From Harmonia axyridis (taxonomy: Eukaryota; Arthropoda; Insecta; Coleoptera; Coccinellidae), in NCBI RefSeq assembly GCF_914767665.1, contig NC_059507.1, positions 19,160,718 to 19,224,717 of the forward strand: DNA of 64,000 bases, given 5' to 3'. This document shows positions 21,291 through 31,403 of this stretch, piece after piece (positions within the stretch are counted from its first letter, which is position 1; each line of letters starts with the position of its first letter). Below the pieces are notes generated by a model that saw only the letters and a program-made list of their open reading frames with translations, did no database searches and was not told where the DNA came from. The position numbers and the translations under genes are program-made.

Positions 21291-22490
21291 TAATATTCCA
21301 TACACATTTTTCAGTTTCTTTATTATGAACATTACATCCCATAAAAATACCAGAAATTCGAAGAACCCAACTCTTAAAAGTAATTTGAACGTTCGTTGAA
21401 GAATATTTGGCTAATTTTAAAAATGAAAGTATTCTTCATATTTTCTCGTACAAAGAGCCGTTTCGAGTAACTTGATCTTAAAAAATTATCTGTAAAATTC
21501 AAAAAATTTGGTTCTTTGGCTGAATACAACTCTGTTCTGTTGTGGAAAAAACCACAGAAATGAATATTTACTATGATGTCATGTCTCAGATTTTAATTGA
21601 AGTACTAGCCAACTTACTTTGAAAATGAAGTTATTTAATAAAGCTCACCTCAACTCCTCGATTTGATTACAAATTACTGAGCTTTAGCACAGCTCTGATA
21701 ATATGAAGATACTTCATTAAAATCAACATTCTATTTTGAAAAATCCAGATCACCCTTGAAGCCCATGTTTTGAAAAGTTTCCACAGTAGTCCCATTATAA
21801 AAACAATCAATATCCGAGAATCCCATTAGAGACTGCTGCTATCGAATATTACAGTATTCTTCTTCAGGTCATTCAAACTTACATCAAAACATACTACTAG
21901 GTACATACTAGACAAATTTTCATATGATTGAAATTGAATACTTATATTCTTTTACTATTCCACAAATTCATCCTAAGAGCATATGATTGACATATTTCCA
22001 AGAGGGCCATAATTGTTTTAATGTGAAAACAAATTAGGTGAGTTAAAAGAAACAGGATATTCAATCGTGGATATTTATATTGAATATTTCTCATTTATTT
22101 TCAATGCCAAAATCAAGATGAATTAAGTAGTAGAGTTGGCTATAATGTAGGTACACAATTAGAACAAATTTGATTACAAGTGGAGTCTAATATTTTCCAT
22201 TGATAACAGAGCCATAAAATTTTAGATATTTCCATACTGATGGCTTCAAAAATATTGATGCATATCAATATTTTCATGAGATAATTGGAACAAATCGAAT
22301 GCTTCATTTCATAAGGGAATTGCTTTCTATCAGAATGCACAGTGATTTATTTTGTATCCACACAAATGTTTTGGAAGTTCTTTTTGAATTTCTTGAAAAT
22401 ATGTACGGAACTTCAATATTTTGTTGGGTTTCTTCAAATCTTCGATGATTTTCATTTCATGCTAACATAATTTCAAATATCATATAATGG
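21291..22490. other. AT-rich interval with no recognised feature
   Basis: Only short unsupported open frames are present. No repeats matching the rest of the window were noticed. Confidence 0.5.
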
Positions 22491-22700
22491 TGGATTTATG
22501 CACCAGTCCTAAGAACTAAGACTAAACCACAGAATAGAGAGGTAATACCTCTCTATTCTGTGACTTAACCTAAGAACTAAGACCTAAGAATTGAACGCTA
22601 ACAAATCAATGAGGGCGTTTATGCACGTTTCCTAAGAACTAACACTAGCAGGCCAACTGTTAACTAAGAACTAAAGGCTCAGGTACTAACGAGTACCAGT
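22491..22700 (+). repeat. Dispersed 'taagaactaag' repeat, copy 1
   Basis: Begins TGGTGGATTTATGCACC and contains several copies of cctaagaactaag/gcgtttatgcac. The same units in the same order occur inverted at about 41590-41711. A 35-bp palindrome is inserted at 22528-22562. Confidence 0.65.
22528..22562. repeat. Short palindromic insert (17-bp arms)
   Basis: CACAGAATAGAGAGGTA and its exact reverse complement flank a single central base. It interrupts the dispersed repeat. Imperfect 7-bp flanks (ACTAAAC/ACTTAAC) suggest a decayed target duplication. Confidence 0.7.
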
Positions 22701-22861
22701 TTCTATCATTTCATATTCTTTATTCGTGTTTATCGATGAAAAGTATTAGGTGTATTTGAAAAAATTGAATTTAATCTTTTCACAATAAATATCAACGTCA
22801 AACATCAAATACTGCACTATAGATTGGTGGTGTAGGATCAGAGAAACAGGAAAATGATACT

Positions 22862-22925
22862 CTGTTAGTTCGCCGACGTTTCGGACAAATTTATTTCCAT
22901 CCTCAGGGCTCTACAAAATTTACGG
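22862..22925 (-). ncRNA. Hammerhead-ribozyme-like motif (left Penelope copy)
   Basis: On the - strand: CTGAGGA (22906-22900), a short stem closed by GGA/TCC, GAAAC, then GTC at 22877-22875. Core order and conserved bases match a type-I hammerhead with minimal stem III. Penelope-like elements are known to carry such ribozymes. Identical to the right copy at 33620. Confidence 0.6.
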
Positions 22926-23414
22926 AAAACATCATTTGCAACATTGATGAAGGTGTTTACAAAATAAAGGAAAGATGAGCATTACTAAAAGTTATTGACT
23001 AGAAAATATCACAGAAAAGATGGTCTGGTATAATTTAGATATACAAAGAAACATTATAAAATTCAAAACATTTTTAGTTTAAAATAAGAGTAAAAATAAA
23101 AAGTAATATACACACATATAGGTACAAACGAAGTACTTACTAGCTAGACAAATGTATCTTCCCAAAATCATCTCATTAAAATTCGAATCAATTCTCCAAT
23201 ATTTCACGTATAAAGAAATCATAATATATTAAAAAGCTGGGACAAACAATGCGACCGATGCATAGATAGTACGCCGACAGACGGAGGTGAAATCAAAGGA
23301 ACAGCGGACTCGAAACAAATTAGGGTAAAAAACTTAGACGTATGTATGTGATGCGCTGAAGTAATGAAGTCGATAGGGGCTAGAAATCTTTATTTTATTT
23401 TATTATTAAAATCA

Positions 23415-23590
23415 AGTTGTGACTTTCGTTTAGGCAATGTTCGGCCAAGGCTGTTTTAGGGTTGGAGATCGGCAAACGGACAGACCTAATGTGTCCGTTA
23501 GAATACAGGAACACATTAGGTCTGTCCGTTTGCCGATCTCCAACCCTAAATCAGCCTTGGCCGAACATTGCCTGAACGAAAGTCACAACT
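23415..23590. repeat. 80-bp-arm inverted repeat joining the two Penelope copies
   Basis: Arms 23415-23494 and 23511-23590 are nearly perfectly complementary around a 16-base spacer. The arms are coding sequence of the GIY-YIG domain on opposite strands. This is the head-to-head junction. Confidence 0.85.
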
Positions 23591-23784
23591 TCAATTTTGA
23601 GGACGTCAAAATATTAAATAGGGAGCCATACTTGAGCTTGAGCAATCGGCTAATTTTTGAGATGTTACAAATAAGTATCCATGACTCAGTAAATTCTAGA
23701 GCTGACATCCAACAACTTAGCCGATTTTATTATTCCTTATTGAAAACAAATATCCAACTACGGAATAATAATAAAATAAAATAA
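23437..23784 (+). pseudogene. Penelope GIY-YIG endonuclease, C-terminal part
   Basis: From about residue 29 the frame reads EHIRSVRLPISNPKSALAEH, then HNFNFEDVKIL, then SNRLIFEMLQI, and ends in a LSRFYYSLL block. This order is the C-terminal half of the GIY-YIG nuclease in Penelope-like polyproteins; the GIY/YIG residues and reverse transcriptase are missing. The first 28 residues come from the inverted junction and are not native. Confidence 0.7.
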
Positions 23785-23831
23785 AGATTTCTAGCCCCTA
23801 TCGACTTCATAACTTCAGAATAACGAGAGAC

Positions 23832-24365
23832 ATGAGGGAAAATAACATAATCCATTTCATTGAAAAAATAAAGGGGGAAAATTGGAAAGATCTGTATGCA
23901 CAAGACGCTGAAAAGCAATACAATATTTTCCACAACAGATTTTACGAAATATTCAATGCTTTTTTTCCTAAAGTAAAAACCAAAATCAAGGAACGCAAAA
24001 ACTACACCGTAACAGGAAAAATAAAGGACCTAAAAAACAAACTAGAGGCAGCAAAAACCATCATGCAAGCCAAAAAAGACCAAACAAGTAAGAAAATCTA
24101 CGAAGCCTTAAAAATATCATTGAAAAAAGAAATAACTGACTCGATAAAAACAAGAAATGAGATCAAGATCAACAATGCAGACAATAAAAAACAAGAGATG
24201 TGGAGATTGATCAATAGGGAAACAAATGGAAAAAAAAAGTCCAACACAGGGAATGAAAGAAGTAATAGTATTACAGCAGGAGACCTGAATGGATTCTTCT
24301 CGCTGGCGGGCAAGGGTGCAGACCCGGACCTGGAGACTTCAATTGGACTGCTTCAACACAGTAAG
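23832..24365 (+). pseudogene. Element D ORF2 segment upstream of the BEL insertion
   Basis: Lys/Glu-rich linker between endonuclease and reverse transcriptase (for example KQEMWRLINRETNGKK). It is homologous to the region before the reverse transcriptase of element B. It ends abruptly at the GTAAG duplication of the BEL element (24361-24365) and resumes in the same frame at 31404. Confidence 0.7.
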
Positions 24366-24854
24366 TAATTGTCCGCAAAAAGGGGTTTGCGGTCAATTTC
24401 AGATGAATTTTGTTACTAATATTGAACAACCAAAAAAATTGTGAAATGCAACTTACCCCAACGGGCTGCAGAAGAAACCTAGGCGAATCACCGCTAATCT
24501 GGTTCCAAAAGGGAGGTTCCAAGGAAGGGAATTCAGGGGAATTTACCTCCCTTAAGTACCTGTGGCTTCACCTGGCTGATGATAAATTCAGGGCACTTCA
24601 CGAATAGTTGTTCAATATTATTTGGTTCACTAACACTATTAGATGACGATGCAGAAGATAGATGAAAATAAATTAACTAATTATGATGAATTATCAGAAG
24701 ATTAATCAATTTTGTCTCTTTTGAAACTTTTCTATTTAGCACGTACGATCGATATATTAAAAATCTGTTCTCTTTCTCCGCTGACAGCCGATACGAAATC
24801 AGATTCTACCGGGGTCGTTCGAGAAGAAATACGACCGTAGTTCACGACTGAACA
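24366..24854 (-). repeat. BEL 3' LTR
   Basis: Same sequence as 30910-31398. The adjacent inner sequence on the - strand is the purine-rich GGGCAGGCGGCA before TGTTCAGTC. Confidence 0.9.
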
Positions 24855-24932
24855 TGCCGCCTGCCCTGAAGTGTCCCTTCAGTAAGATAACTGAACTGAA
24901 GAAGTGAACAGACGAAATAATTCAGGAGCAAT

Positions 24933-27900
24933 CTACTGAGTTGGAAGAGGACACAATTTAACGACTGGTCGCCGAATTGTCCCAGACGCAGTGGCAACAT
25001 CAGCAACGCGGGTTGTGGAATCAGCTCCCGGAAAAACAGATGATATACGACCGATAGACCACTTTAGAGGAGGAAGATTGTCATCTCGAATGACGACAAC
25101 GGTACCTGGAAGGATAGGGGTAGATGGCTGCAACCACTTGTGACGTTGCTGCAAGGTATGCAAGTATTCCTGACGCCAACGCTTCCAGAAGTCCTGCTGA
25201 AATCGCTGGACTAGTTGCCAACGAGATAACCGGTTCACAGACACAGAACTGGCATCGTTGTCAGGAGGAGCTGTTAGGGACCGGAAAACCAAGAAATGCC
25301 CTGGTGTAAGGGCCTCAAAATCAGAAGGATCAGATGATGGAAGATACAGAGGACGAGAGTTGAGGATGGCTTCAACCTGAGTGCAGATGGTGAGAAACTC
25401 CTCGTAAGTGAGTTTCTGCTCGCCAATAACGCGAGTAAGATGATGTTTAGCAGATTTTACAGCGGCCTCCCACAGGCCGCCAAAGTGAGGACTGGAAGGG
25501 GGTATGAATCGCCAGTCAGTTCCGGACGACGAGGCGGCATCACAGAGACTCTGCTGATGTTGTGGAGCAGACAGTAAGCGGCCAAGGTCACGAAGGTAGT
25601 TATGAGCACCAACGAAGTTGGTACCGTTATCCGAAAAGATGACGGAAGGATGACCTCGGCGTGCAACAAAGCGCCGATAAGCAGCGATGAACGCTGCGGT
25701 TGACAGCTCAGATGCCAATTCTAGATGAACTGCTTTAGTAGAGAAGCAGATGAAGACAACCAGATATGCCTTCGTGCTAACGGCTCCGCGTAGTCGTGCA
25801 CTCGTCACATAAAATGGGCCGGCGTAGTCGACACCAGTAGTTAGAAAAGCCATAGCAGATGATAGCCGCTCTGGTGGAAGATTGCCCATTGGCTGTATTA
25901 GAGGACGGGGCTTGCAAGAAAAGCATCGGTTGCACTTGCGCAGACGATTGCGTACTACATTACGTCCGTCCAATATCCAGTACCGTCGACGAATGTATGA
26001 ATGAGTAGCTAAAGCACCGGCGTGCAGAGGACGATAATGGGCATCATCGATTATCAGATGAGTGAGATGATTGTCCTTCGGTAGAAGAACAGGATGTTTG
26101 TGTCGATATGGTAATAAAGAGGCTGAAAGGCGACCTCCAACTCGAACAAGTCCATGCTCATCGCAAAAAAGGTGAAGTTTCATGATGAGTCGATGACGAG
26201 AAGATGGTTTCTGCAGCTCAGCCAGCTCCTCGGCAAAATGAACAGATTGAACCAGACGTATTAAGCAGATCTCTGCTTCCTGAAGCTCAAAAGAGGTGAG
26301 AAAACCTGTGCGAGGTAAAGCTGAACCACGAGCATTCAGTATGAAACGTCGACAAAAGGCAATGACGCGCTTGAGTCGAAGATACGAAGAAAAACGGTCA
26401 ATCATGGTGGGTTCACCGGAGACAACCGTCAACACTAAAGCGGAGAGCGGCTTGGCTTCTTCGTCCACTTGATCAATTTGAGATGAATCAACAGAGGACA
26501 GGGGCCATAGAGAGGAATCGAGAGACAACCAAGGAGGACCGCGCCACCACAATGGGTGGTGATGAATATCTGAGGGCATCAATCCTCGAGAGGCGCAATC
26601 AGCTGGATTGTCTTCAGATATCACATGCCTCCAGCAATTAGAAGGAATCAAATCCTGTATCTCGGCGACTCGATTGCCAACAAATGTCTTCCACCTATGA
26701 CTCTCACCACGGATCCACGACAAGGCAACGGAAGAATCGCAAAAGGCAATGTAGTCAGCACTGAGATTCTGTAAAACGCGGGTAGACAAATGATGCATGA
26801 GTTTTGCGAGAAGATGGGCACCGCAGAGTTCTAGACGAGGCAGGGACATTGCCTTACAAGGAGAAATTTTGGATTTGGCCGCTAGAAGAGACACGTGGAA
26901 TCGACCGGACGATGTAGGAGTGCTTAGATAAACGACTGCAGCATAGCCGGATTCAGAGGCATCACAGAAGCCGATGAAGCGATGAGCAGAAGAAGAAACA
27001 GCAGGGATGAATCGTGGTATGTGAAGCTCTGTCAAAGTGGGAAGCTGGGATTGAAACTGCAACCACCGGTTTTGAATCTCATTCGAGAGAGGTTGATCCC
27101 ATTCTAGATGAAGTAGACAGAGCTGACGAAAGAAGATTTTGGCATAGAAAGTGACTGGAGTTAGCCATCCCAAAGGATCGAAGATTCTAGCCATCTGACT
27201 CAGAACGTTCCGTTTGGTGACTGTCGTTGAGTTTAAACGGACGGAATAAAAGAAGTGATCAGATGCAGGACTCCATCCAAGTCCCAGAATTTTGAGACTT
27301 GGTTCACGGTCAAGAAGAAGGGGGTCAATAGAGGAGGATTCCCTACGATGATCAGATGGGATACCGTCTAGCAGGGGAAGATGATTAGTAGCCCATTTAC
27401 GCAGCTCAAAACCACCCGCCATGAGCAGGTCTTGAACCTGCTTTCGCAATTTAAGAGCTTCAGATTCGGATGAACAGCCGGTCAAGATGTCATCGACATA
27501 AATCTCATTCAGCAAGACTTGCCTTGCCGTAGGAAATCTGAGTCCGTCGTCCGAAGCTAGCTGATGAAGGGTTCTAAGTGCTAGGTAAGGAGCCGAGGAA
27601 ACTCCATAGGTGACTGTGTTCAGACGATAATATTGGAGGGGTTCCCGTTTGGAGAAACGCCAGACGATGCGTTGATAATCCCTCTGCTCAGGGCGTATCA
27701 GGATCTGTCGATACATCTGTCTGATATCGGCAGTAAAAACAAATTGATGTAGACGAAAACGAAGCAGAAGAGTGGAAATGTCCGCTTGCAGCTTCGGGCC
27801 GGTAAGCAGAAGATCGTTTAGGGATTTGCCATTAGCAGATGCGCAAGAGGCGTTGAAGACAACTCGAATTTTAGTAGCAGGATCATCTGGACGGTGTACA

Positions 27901-29150
27901 GGATGATGAGGAATATAATAAGGTTCATATCGAGGATGGTCAAATGATTCAGGAACCAATTCCATGTGACCACTCGAGAGATAATCTCGCATAAACTCAT
28001 GATAGGCGACACGAAGATCAGGGTTATTTTCTAGACGATGTTCTAGTCGAAGAAACTGCCTAGTCGCCACATTGACAGAGGTACCCAGACGATAAGATGA
28101 GAAGGGCAAACCAACAGTGTACCTGCCAGTGGAGTCACGAGTGACTTCAGCGCGATACAGAACTTCACACTCCTTCTCGGCAGGGGTCAAAGGAAGCACG
28201 TCAGGTACTTTATCGAGTTCCCAGAAACGCCGAACGATGTTGACAAGTTCCGGATCTGAATGACGCGGGGAGCTCAGAGGGTCCGTGACGACCGGAGAAC
28301 TTATCACATCAGATGATGAGATACGGGCAGAAGCATCAGAAGAATCAGTATTGTCCGAAGGAACATGGCAGGCGGCCTCTGATAGAAGGACTTTGGGCTG
28401 AGAAGGGAATGGAGAAGACACAGCAGATGATGACCCTGCTGAAAATGAAGGAAAAGTATTTTGACTAGAAGGTCGAATGCGACCATGAACAGTGGCCGGT
28501 GAAAAGGACACGTGTTTTGTCTTCCTCCGATGGCGAGCATACGGCCCATAAAGTACCCAACCTAAGGTGGTAGATAATGCACCTGGAAGCTCAGACGATG
28601 GGCACAAGGTGCCAGGAAGAACTAGATGAGGAAGCACATCCGAGCCGATCAACATTCCAATGGCACGAGGAATAAAAAAGAGTGGATCAGCCAGGCTGAG
28701 TTTCTGAAACTCAGGCCACCGGCCGTTGAATGCTTTGACAGGAAGAGGATCTATTTGGCTGTCAATAACGTAAGCTTTGATGATAAGATTGGGAGGATCC
28801 CCTTGGTGATAGAGAGTGACGTATGCGTACCCCTGAATGCGAAACTGATCCGCGTTACTCAAGGTGCGAAGTTGAATGGTTTCAGGGTGGATGAATAGAC
28901 GAAGCTTGGAGGCCCACTCACGGGTGATGAGGGTGTGCTGGCAGCCGGAATCCAGGAGAGCACGGCCGAACAGGACATTCCGCCGGTTATCAAGACGTAT
29001 CCAAGCGGTAGGCATGAGATAGTCAGGATTATTGGTCTGACGCAAAGAAGACCGCGGAGATGAAGACAGATGATAAGAAGAGAACAGACGGAAAGACGAA
29101 GACAGATGTTTGTTTGACGGAGTAAGACAACCGCGAGATGACCAGTGCAG
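24933..29150 (-). CDS. pol: BEL pol: protease, reverse transcriptase, RNase H, integrase
   Basis: In the same frame as gag, beginning right after gag's UGA (29153-29151); the first candidate start shown by open frame alone is at 29045. Counted from 29045: aspartic protease LLDSGCQHTLI (about 30-40), reverse transcriptase with TADIRQMYRQI and the YVDD box near 515, RNase H with GFCDASE near 690, the H..H..CNRC integrase zinc finger near 1030, and integrase core VDYAGPF, FSDNGTNF and GGLWEAAVK (D, D, E; about 1075-1190). A C-terminal domain with WKRWRQEYLHTLQQR matches the BEL-specific tail. No other interruption. Order and motifs are diagnostic of BEL/Pao. Confidence 0.93.
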   Translation of the reverse strand: MHWSSRGCLTPSNKHLSSSFRLFSSYHLSSSPRSSLRQTNNPDYLMPTAWIRLDNRRNVLFGRALLDSGCQHTLITREWASKLRLFIHPETIQLRTLSNADQFRIQGYAYVTLYHQGDPPNLIIKAYVIDSQIDPLPVKAFNGRWPEFQKLSLADPLFFIPRAIGMLIGSDVLPHLVLPGTLCPSSELPGALSTTLGWVLYGPYARHRRKTKHVSFSPATVHGRIRPSSQNTFPSFSAGSSSAVSSPFPSQPKVLLSEAACHVPSDNTDSSDASARISSSDVISSPVVTDPLSSPRHSDPELVNIVRRFWELDKVPDVLPLTPAEKECEVLYRAEVTRDSTGRYTVGLPFSSYRLGTSVNVATRQFLRLEHRLENNPDLRVAYHEFMRDYLSSGHMELVPESFDHPRYEPYYIPHHPVHRPDDPATKIRVVFNASCASANGKSLNDLLLTGPKLQADISTLLLRFRLHQFVFTADIRQMYRQILIRPEQRDYQRIVWRFSKREPLQYYRLNTVTYGVSSAPYLALRTLHQLASDDGLRFPTARQVLLNEIYVDDILTGCSSESEALKLRKQVQDLLMAGGFELRKWATNHLPLLDGIPSDHRRESSSIDPLLLDREPSLKILGLGWSPASDHFFYSVRLNSTTVTKRNVLSQMARIFDPLGWLTPVTFYAKIFFRQLCLLHLEWDQPLSNEIQNRWLQFQSQLPTLTELHIPRFIPAVSSSAHRFIGFCDASESGYAAVVYLSTPTSSGRFHVSLLAAKSKISPCKAMSLPRLELCGAHLLAKLMHHLSTRVLQNLSADYIAFCDSSVALSWIRGESHRWKTFVGNRVAEIQDLIPSNCWRHVISEDNPADCASRGLMPSDIHHHPLWWRGPPWLSLDSSLWPLSSVDSSQIDQVDEEAKPLSALVLTVVSGEPTMIDRFSSYLRLKRVIAFCRRFILNARGSALPRTGFLTSFELQEAEICLIRLVQSVHFAEELAELQKPSSRHRLIMKLHLFCDEHGLVRVGGRLSASLLPYRHKHPVLLPKDNHLTHLIIDDAHYRPLHAGALATHSYIRRRYWILDGRNVVRNRLRKCNRCFSCKPRPLIQPMGNLPPERLSSAMAFLTTGVDYAGPFYVTSARLRGAVSTKAYLVVFICFSTKAVHLELASELSTAAFIAAYRRFVARRGHPSVIFSDNGTNFVGAHNYLRDLGRLLSAPQHQQSLCDAASSSGTDWRFIPPSSPHFGGLWEAAVKSAKHHLTRVIGEQKLTYEEFLTICTQVEAILNSRPLYLPSSDPSDFEALTPGHFLVFRSLTAPPDNDASSVSVNRLSRWQLVQRFQQDFWKRWRQEYLHTLQQRHKWLQPSTPILPGTVVVIRDDNLPPLKWSIGRISSVFPGADSTTRVADVATASGTIRRPVVKLCPLPTQ

Positions 29151-30656
29151 TCATTCGGAACCACTTCCAGAGGAGTGGGAAGAATGAAGGGGTGGTGAAG
29201 CTGGCGAGGCTCGAGACGACACTGAACCTGCCGCCTCAGGGCTCCGGCGTGACATCATCGAGATCCCCGCTGATCGAGCCCTTATTGAGGTGCCCCGAGA
29301 GGTGACAGCACGGGTTGGCTCCTCTGATGAAACAGAGGGCAAAGAAGGACGTTCTGCCGTTGAAAGGGATTTCCTTCCAGCATAGGAAACGGAAGGGGAT
29401 GCAGTGGCAGCAGATGCCGCGGCAGCAGATGCCAGATGGAGAATTGTATGGTGTCGTCCCCCGCATGTGTGACAGCTCTGACTCGAACTGCACTTAGCGG
29501 TGGCATGGAAAGACGACATGCAATTTCTACATAGCCGCCTTTCAGTCACGAAAGCTCGTCGCTGATTAACGTTCATGGCCTTGAACTCACGACACTGGCG
29601 AACAGAATGATTCGCCGAGCAAAACACACACGCGGAAGACGACGAAGGGCACGCACCAGCGTAAGCAGGGCGGCGAGGATGCACACCAGAGGATGAAGGC
29701 ACAGACGATGGGGAAACAGACGCTGAGCCTGCTGGAGATTGAGGTCTTAATGATCCCTTCGGCGCAATGGATGAGGTGACGGAAGTGCTTTCCAACACTC
29801 GCAACTGTCGATTGGTGAATTCGAGCAACTGAGCGAGAGTGGGAAAGTCATCAGAGGATAACTGTCCCTCAAACAAGTGGCGAGATGGTATATCGAGGTT
29901 GCGCAAAGCTAGTGAAAACAAGAGGAAGTCAGCCAGATCTGAAATGGGTAATGCCTTGATGGCATGAATGGCATTCTGATGCGTCGTGACGAATTTCTTC
30001 AATTGTGGTAAGGAAGACACAGATGCGGGCCGTGAATCCAAGATCTGATTCACATAAAGATTCGCCAACCGACGAGGGTTTTGATACCGGGAGTGAAGGG
30101 CTTGATAGGCCAGAGGGTAATTCACCGAATTTAATTGAAATCCAGAGATGACAGATGCTGCTTCACCAGAGATGGCAGATGCCAAGAGGTGAAACTTCTG
30201 AACGGGCGCCAGGGAATTGTTCTGATGTACTAAGGCATCGAATAGAGCGATAAATCCGGGCCATTCCTCAACCTTGCCCTGAAAGCAAGGCAGGTCAACC
30301 CGCGGAATAGGTAGCTCAGCCGATGACAATGATGGCGCCTTAACAGACGTAGATGCGGTTAGACGACTATGGGCGGCACGTACATGTAGGCAAATTTCAA
30401 AAAATGCCTCGAATTTTGATGGTGATCCGATCTGACCAGGCTCCTCTAGCTGAGAATTGAGTTGGACAACTAACTCATCAGCCTCTCTGAAAGTCTTTTC
30501 CACTTTGACCAACTCAGTCAGACACATGTTGGCCACATCGACTTCTGTGGTCAAATCCTTTATTAATTTAAGAAGAGTAGATGCTGCAGAAAATGCATTC
30601 TCGCGCTTTATGACTGATGTTGCTAAAGAGGCCTTCAATTTATCCATTGACGGCAT
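29151..30656 (-). CDS. gag: BEL gag (DUF1759-type) with zinc knuckles
   Basis: 501 residues from MPSMDKLKASL. Helical N-terminus, then the BEL gag core near 115-290 (LPCFQGKVEEWPGFIALFDAL, FHLLASAISGEA). Next comes a Ser/Pro-rich linker, then three cysteine knuckles (CVFCSANHSVRQC, CRNCMSSFHATAKC, CHTCGGRHH). It ends SGSGSE then TGA. The next base is C (UGA C), a context known to favour readthrough, and pol follows in the same frame with 35 sense codons before 29045. Confidence 0.92.
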   Translation of the reverse strand: MPSMDKLKASLATSVIKRENAFSAASTLLKLIKDLTTEVDVANMCLTELVKVEKTFREADELVVQLNSQLEEPGQIGSPSKFEAFFEICLHVRAAHSRLTASTSVKAPSLSSAELPIPRVDLPCFQGKVEEWPGFIALFDALVHQNNSLAPVQKFHLLASAISGEAASVISGFQLNSVNYPLAYQALHSRYQNPRRLANLYVNQILDSRPASVSSLPQLKKFVTTHQNAIHAIKALPISDLADFLLFSLALRNLDIPSRHLFEGQLSSDDFPTLAQLLEFTNRQLRVLESTSVTSSIAPKGSLRPQSPAGSASVSPSSVPSSSGVHPRRPAYAGACPSSSSACVFCSANHSVRQCREFKAMNVNQRRAFVTERRLCRNCMSSFHATAKCSSSQSCHTCGGRHHTILHLASAAAASAATASPSVSYAGRKSLSTAERPSLPSVSSEEPTRAVTSRGTSIRARSAGISMMSRRSPEAAGSVSSRASPASPPLHSSHSSGSGSE

Positions 30657-30890
30657 TTTAAATTGTCGAATGACCCCGGTATGTATATCGGTATAAATTA
30701 ATTCCGAAAAATCTAAGAAGAACAGACGATGTGTTTATCGTTGAAGATAATGAACAGATGACGCGCGATAAGATAACCGTGTTATGAATTTTCAATAACT
30801 ACCCAATTAATGAATGAAAATCAAATCACAAATTCAATCAGATGAACGGAAATGACAATTAGACTGAATTAAGGGGGTTTTAAGATATTT

Positions 30891-30908
30891 TCCCGGGTTT
30901 CGGCACCA
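30891..30908 (-). promoter_or_regulatory. BEL primer binding site
   Basis: TGGTGCCGAAACCCGGGA on the - strand, one base inside the 5' LTR as drawn here. TGG start and CCA-pairing are as expected; arginine-type tRNA is my guess for the primer. Confidence 0.75.
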
Positions 30909-30909
30909 A

Positions 30910-31398
30910 TAATTGTCCGCAAAAAGGGGTTTGCGGTCAATTTCAGATGAATTTTGTTACTAATATTGAACAACCAAAAAAATTGTGAAATGCAACTTAC
31001 CCCAACGGGCTGCAGAAGAAACCTAGGCGAATCACCGCTAATCTGGTTCCAAAAGGGAGGTTCCAAGGAAGGGAATTCAGGGGAATTTACCTCCCTTAAG
31101 TACCTGTGGCTTCACCTGGCTGATGATAAATTCAGGGCACTTCACGAATAGTTGTTCAATATTATTTGGTTCACTAACACTATTAGATGACGATACAGAA
31201 GATAGATGAAAATAAATTAACTAATTATGATGAATTATCAGAAGATTAATCAATTTTGTCTCTTTTGAAACTTTTCTATTTAGCACGTACGATCGATATA
31301 TTAAAAATCTGTTCTCTTTCTCCGCTGACAGCCGATACGAAATCAGATTCTACCGGGGTCGTTCGAGAAGAAATACGACCGTAGTTCACGACTGAACA
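30910..31398 (-). repeat. BEL 5' LTR
   Basis: 489-bp direct repeat of 24366-24854, one visible mismatch. Confidence 0.9.
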
Positions 31399-31403
31399 GT
31401 AAG

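Larger units (their letters stand above)
24366..31398 (-). mobile_element. BEL/Pao LTR retrotransposon, nearly complete and young
   Basis: LTRs at 24366-24854 and 30910-31398 (489 bp each) appear to differ at one base (24650 versus 31189). Flanks are GTAAG on both sides (24361-24365, 31399-31403), a 5-bp target duplication. If the ends are instead read as TG...CA, the LTR starts four bases later and the duplication is imperfect. Primer site, gag and a full pol are on the - strand. Near-identical LTRs mean recent insertion. The only visible lesion is one in-frame UGA between gag and pol. Confidence 0.93.

Noticed and set aside
23437..23520. N-terminal part of the 115-residue Penelope frame as native protein
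   Set aside because: It is read from the antisense arm of the inverted junction and has no meaning as protein.
25124..25309. Frames antisense to BEL pol (for example 25124-25309, 28626-28898)
   Set aside because: Shadows of the strongly supported pol frame on the other strand.
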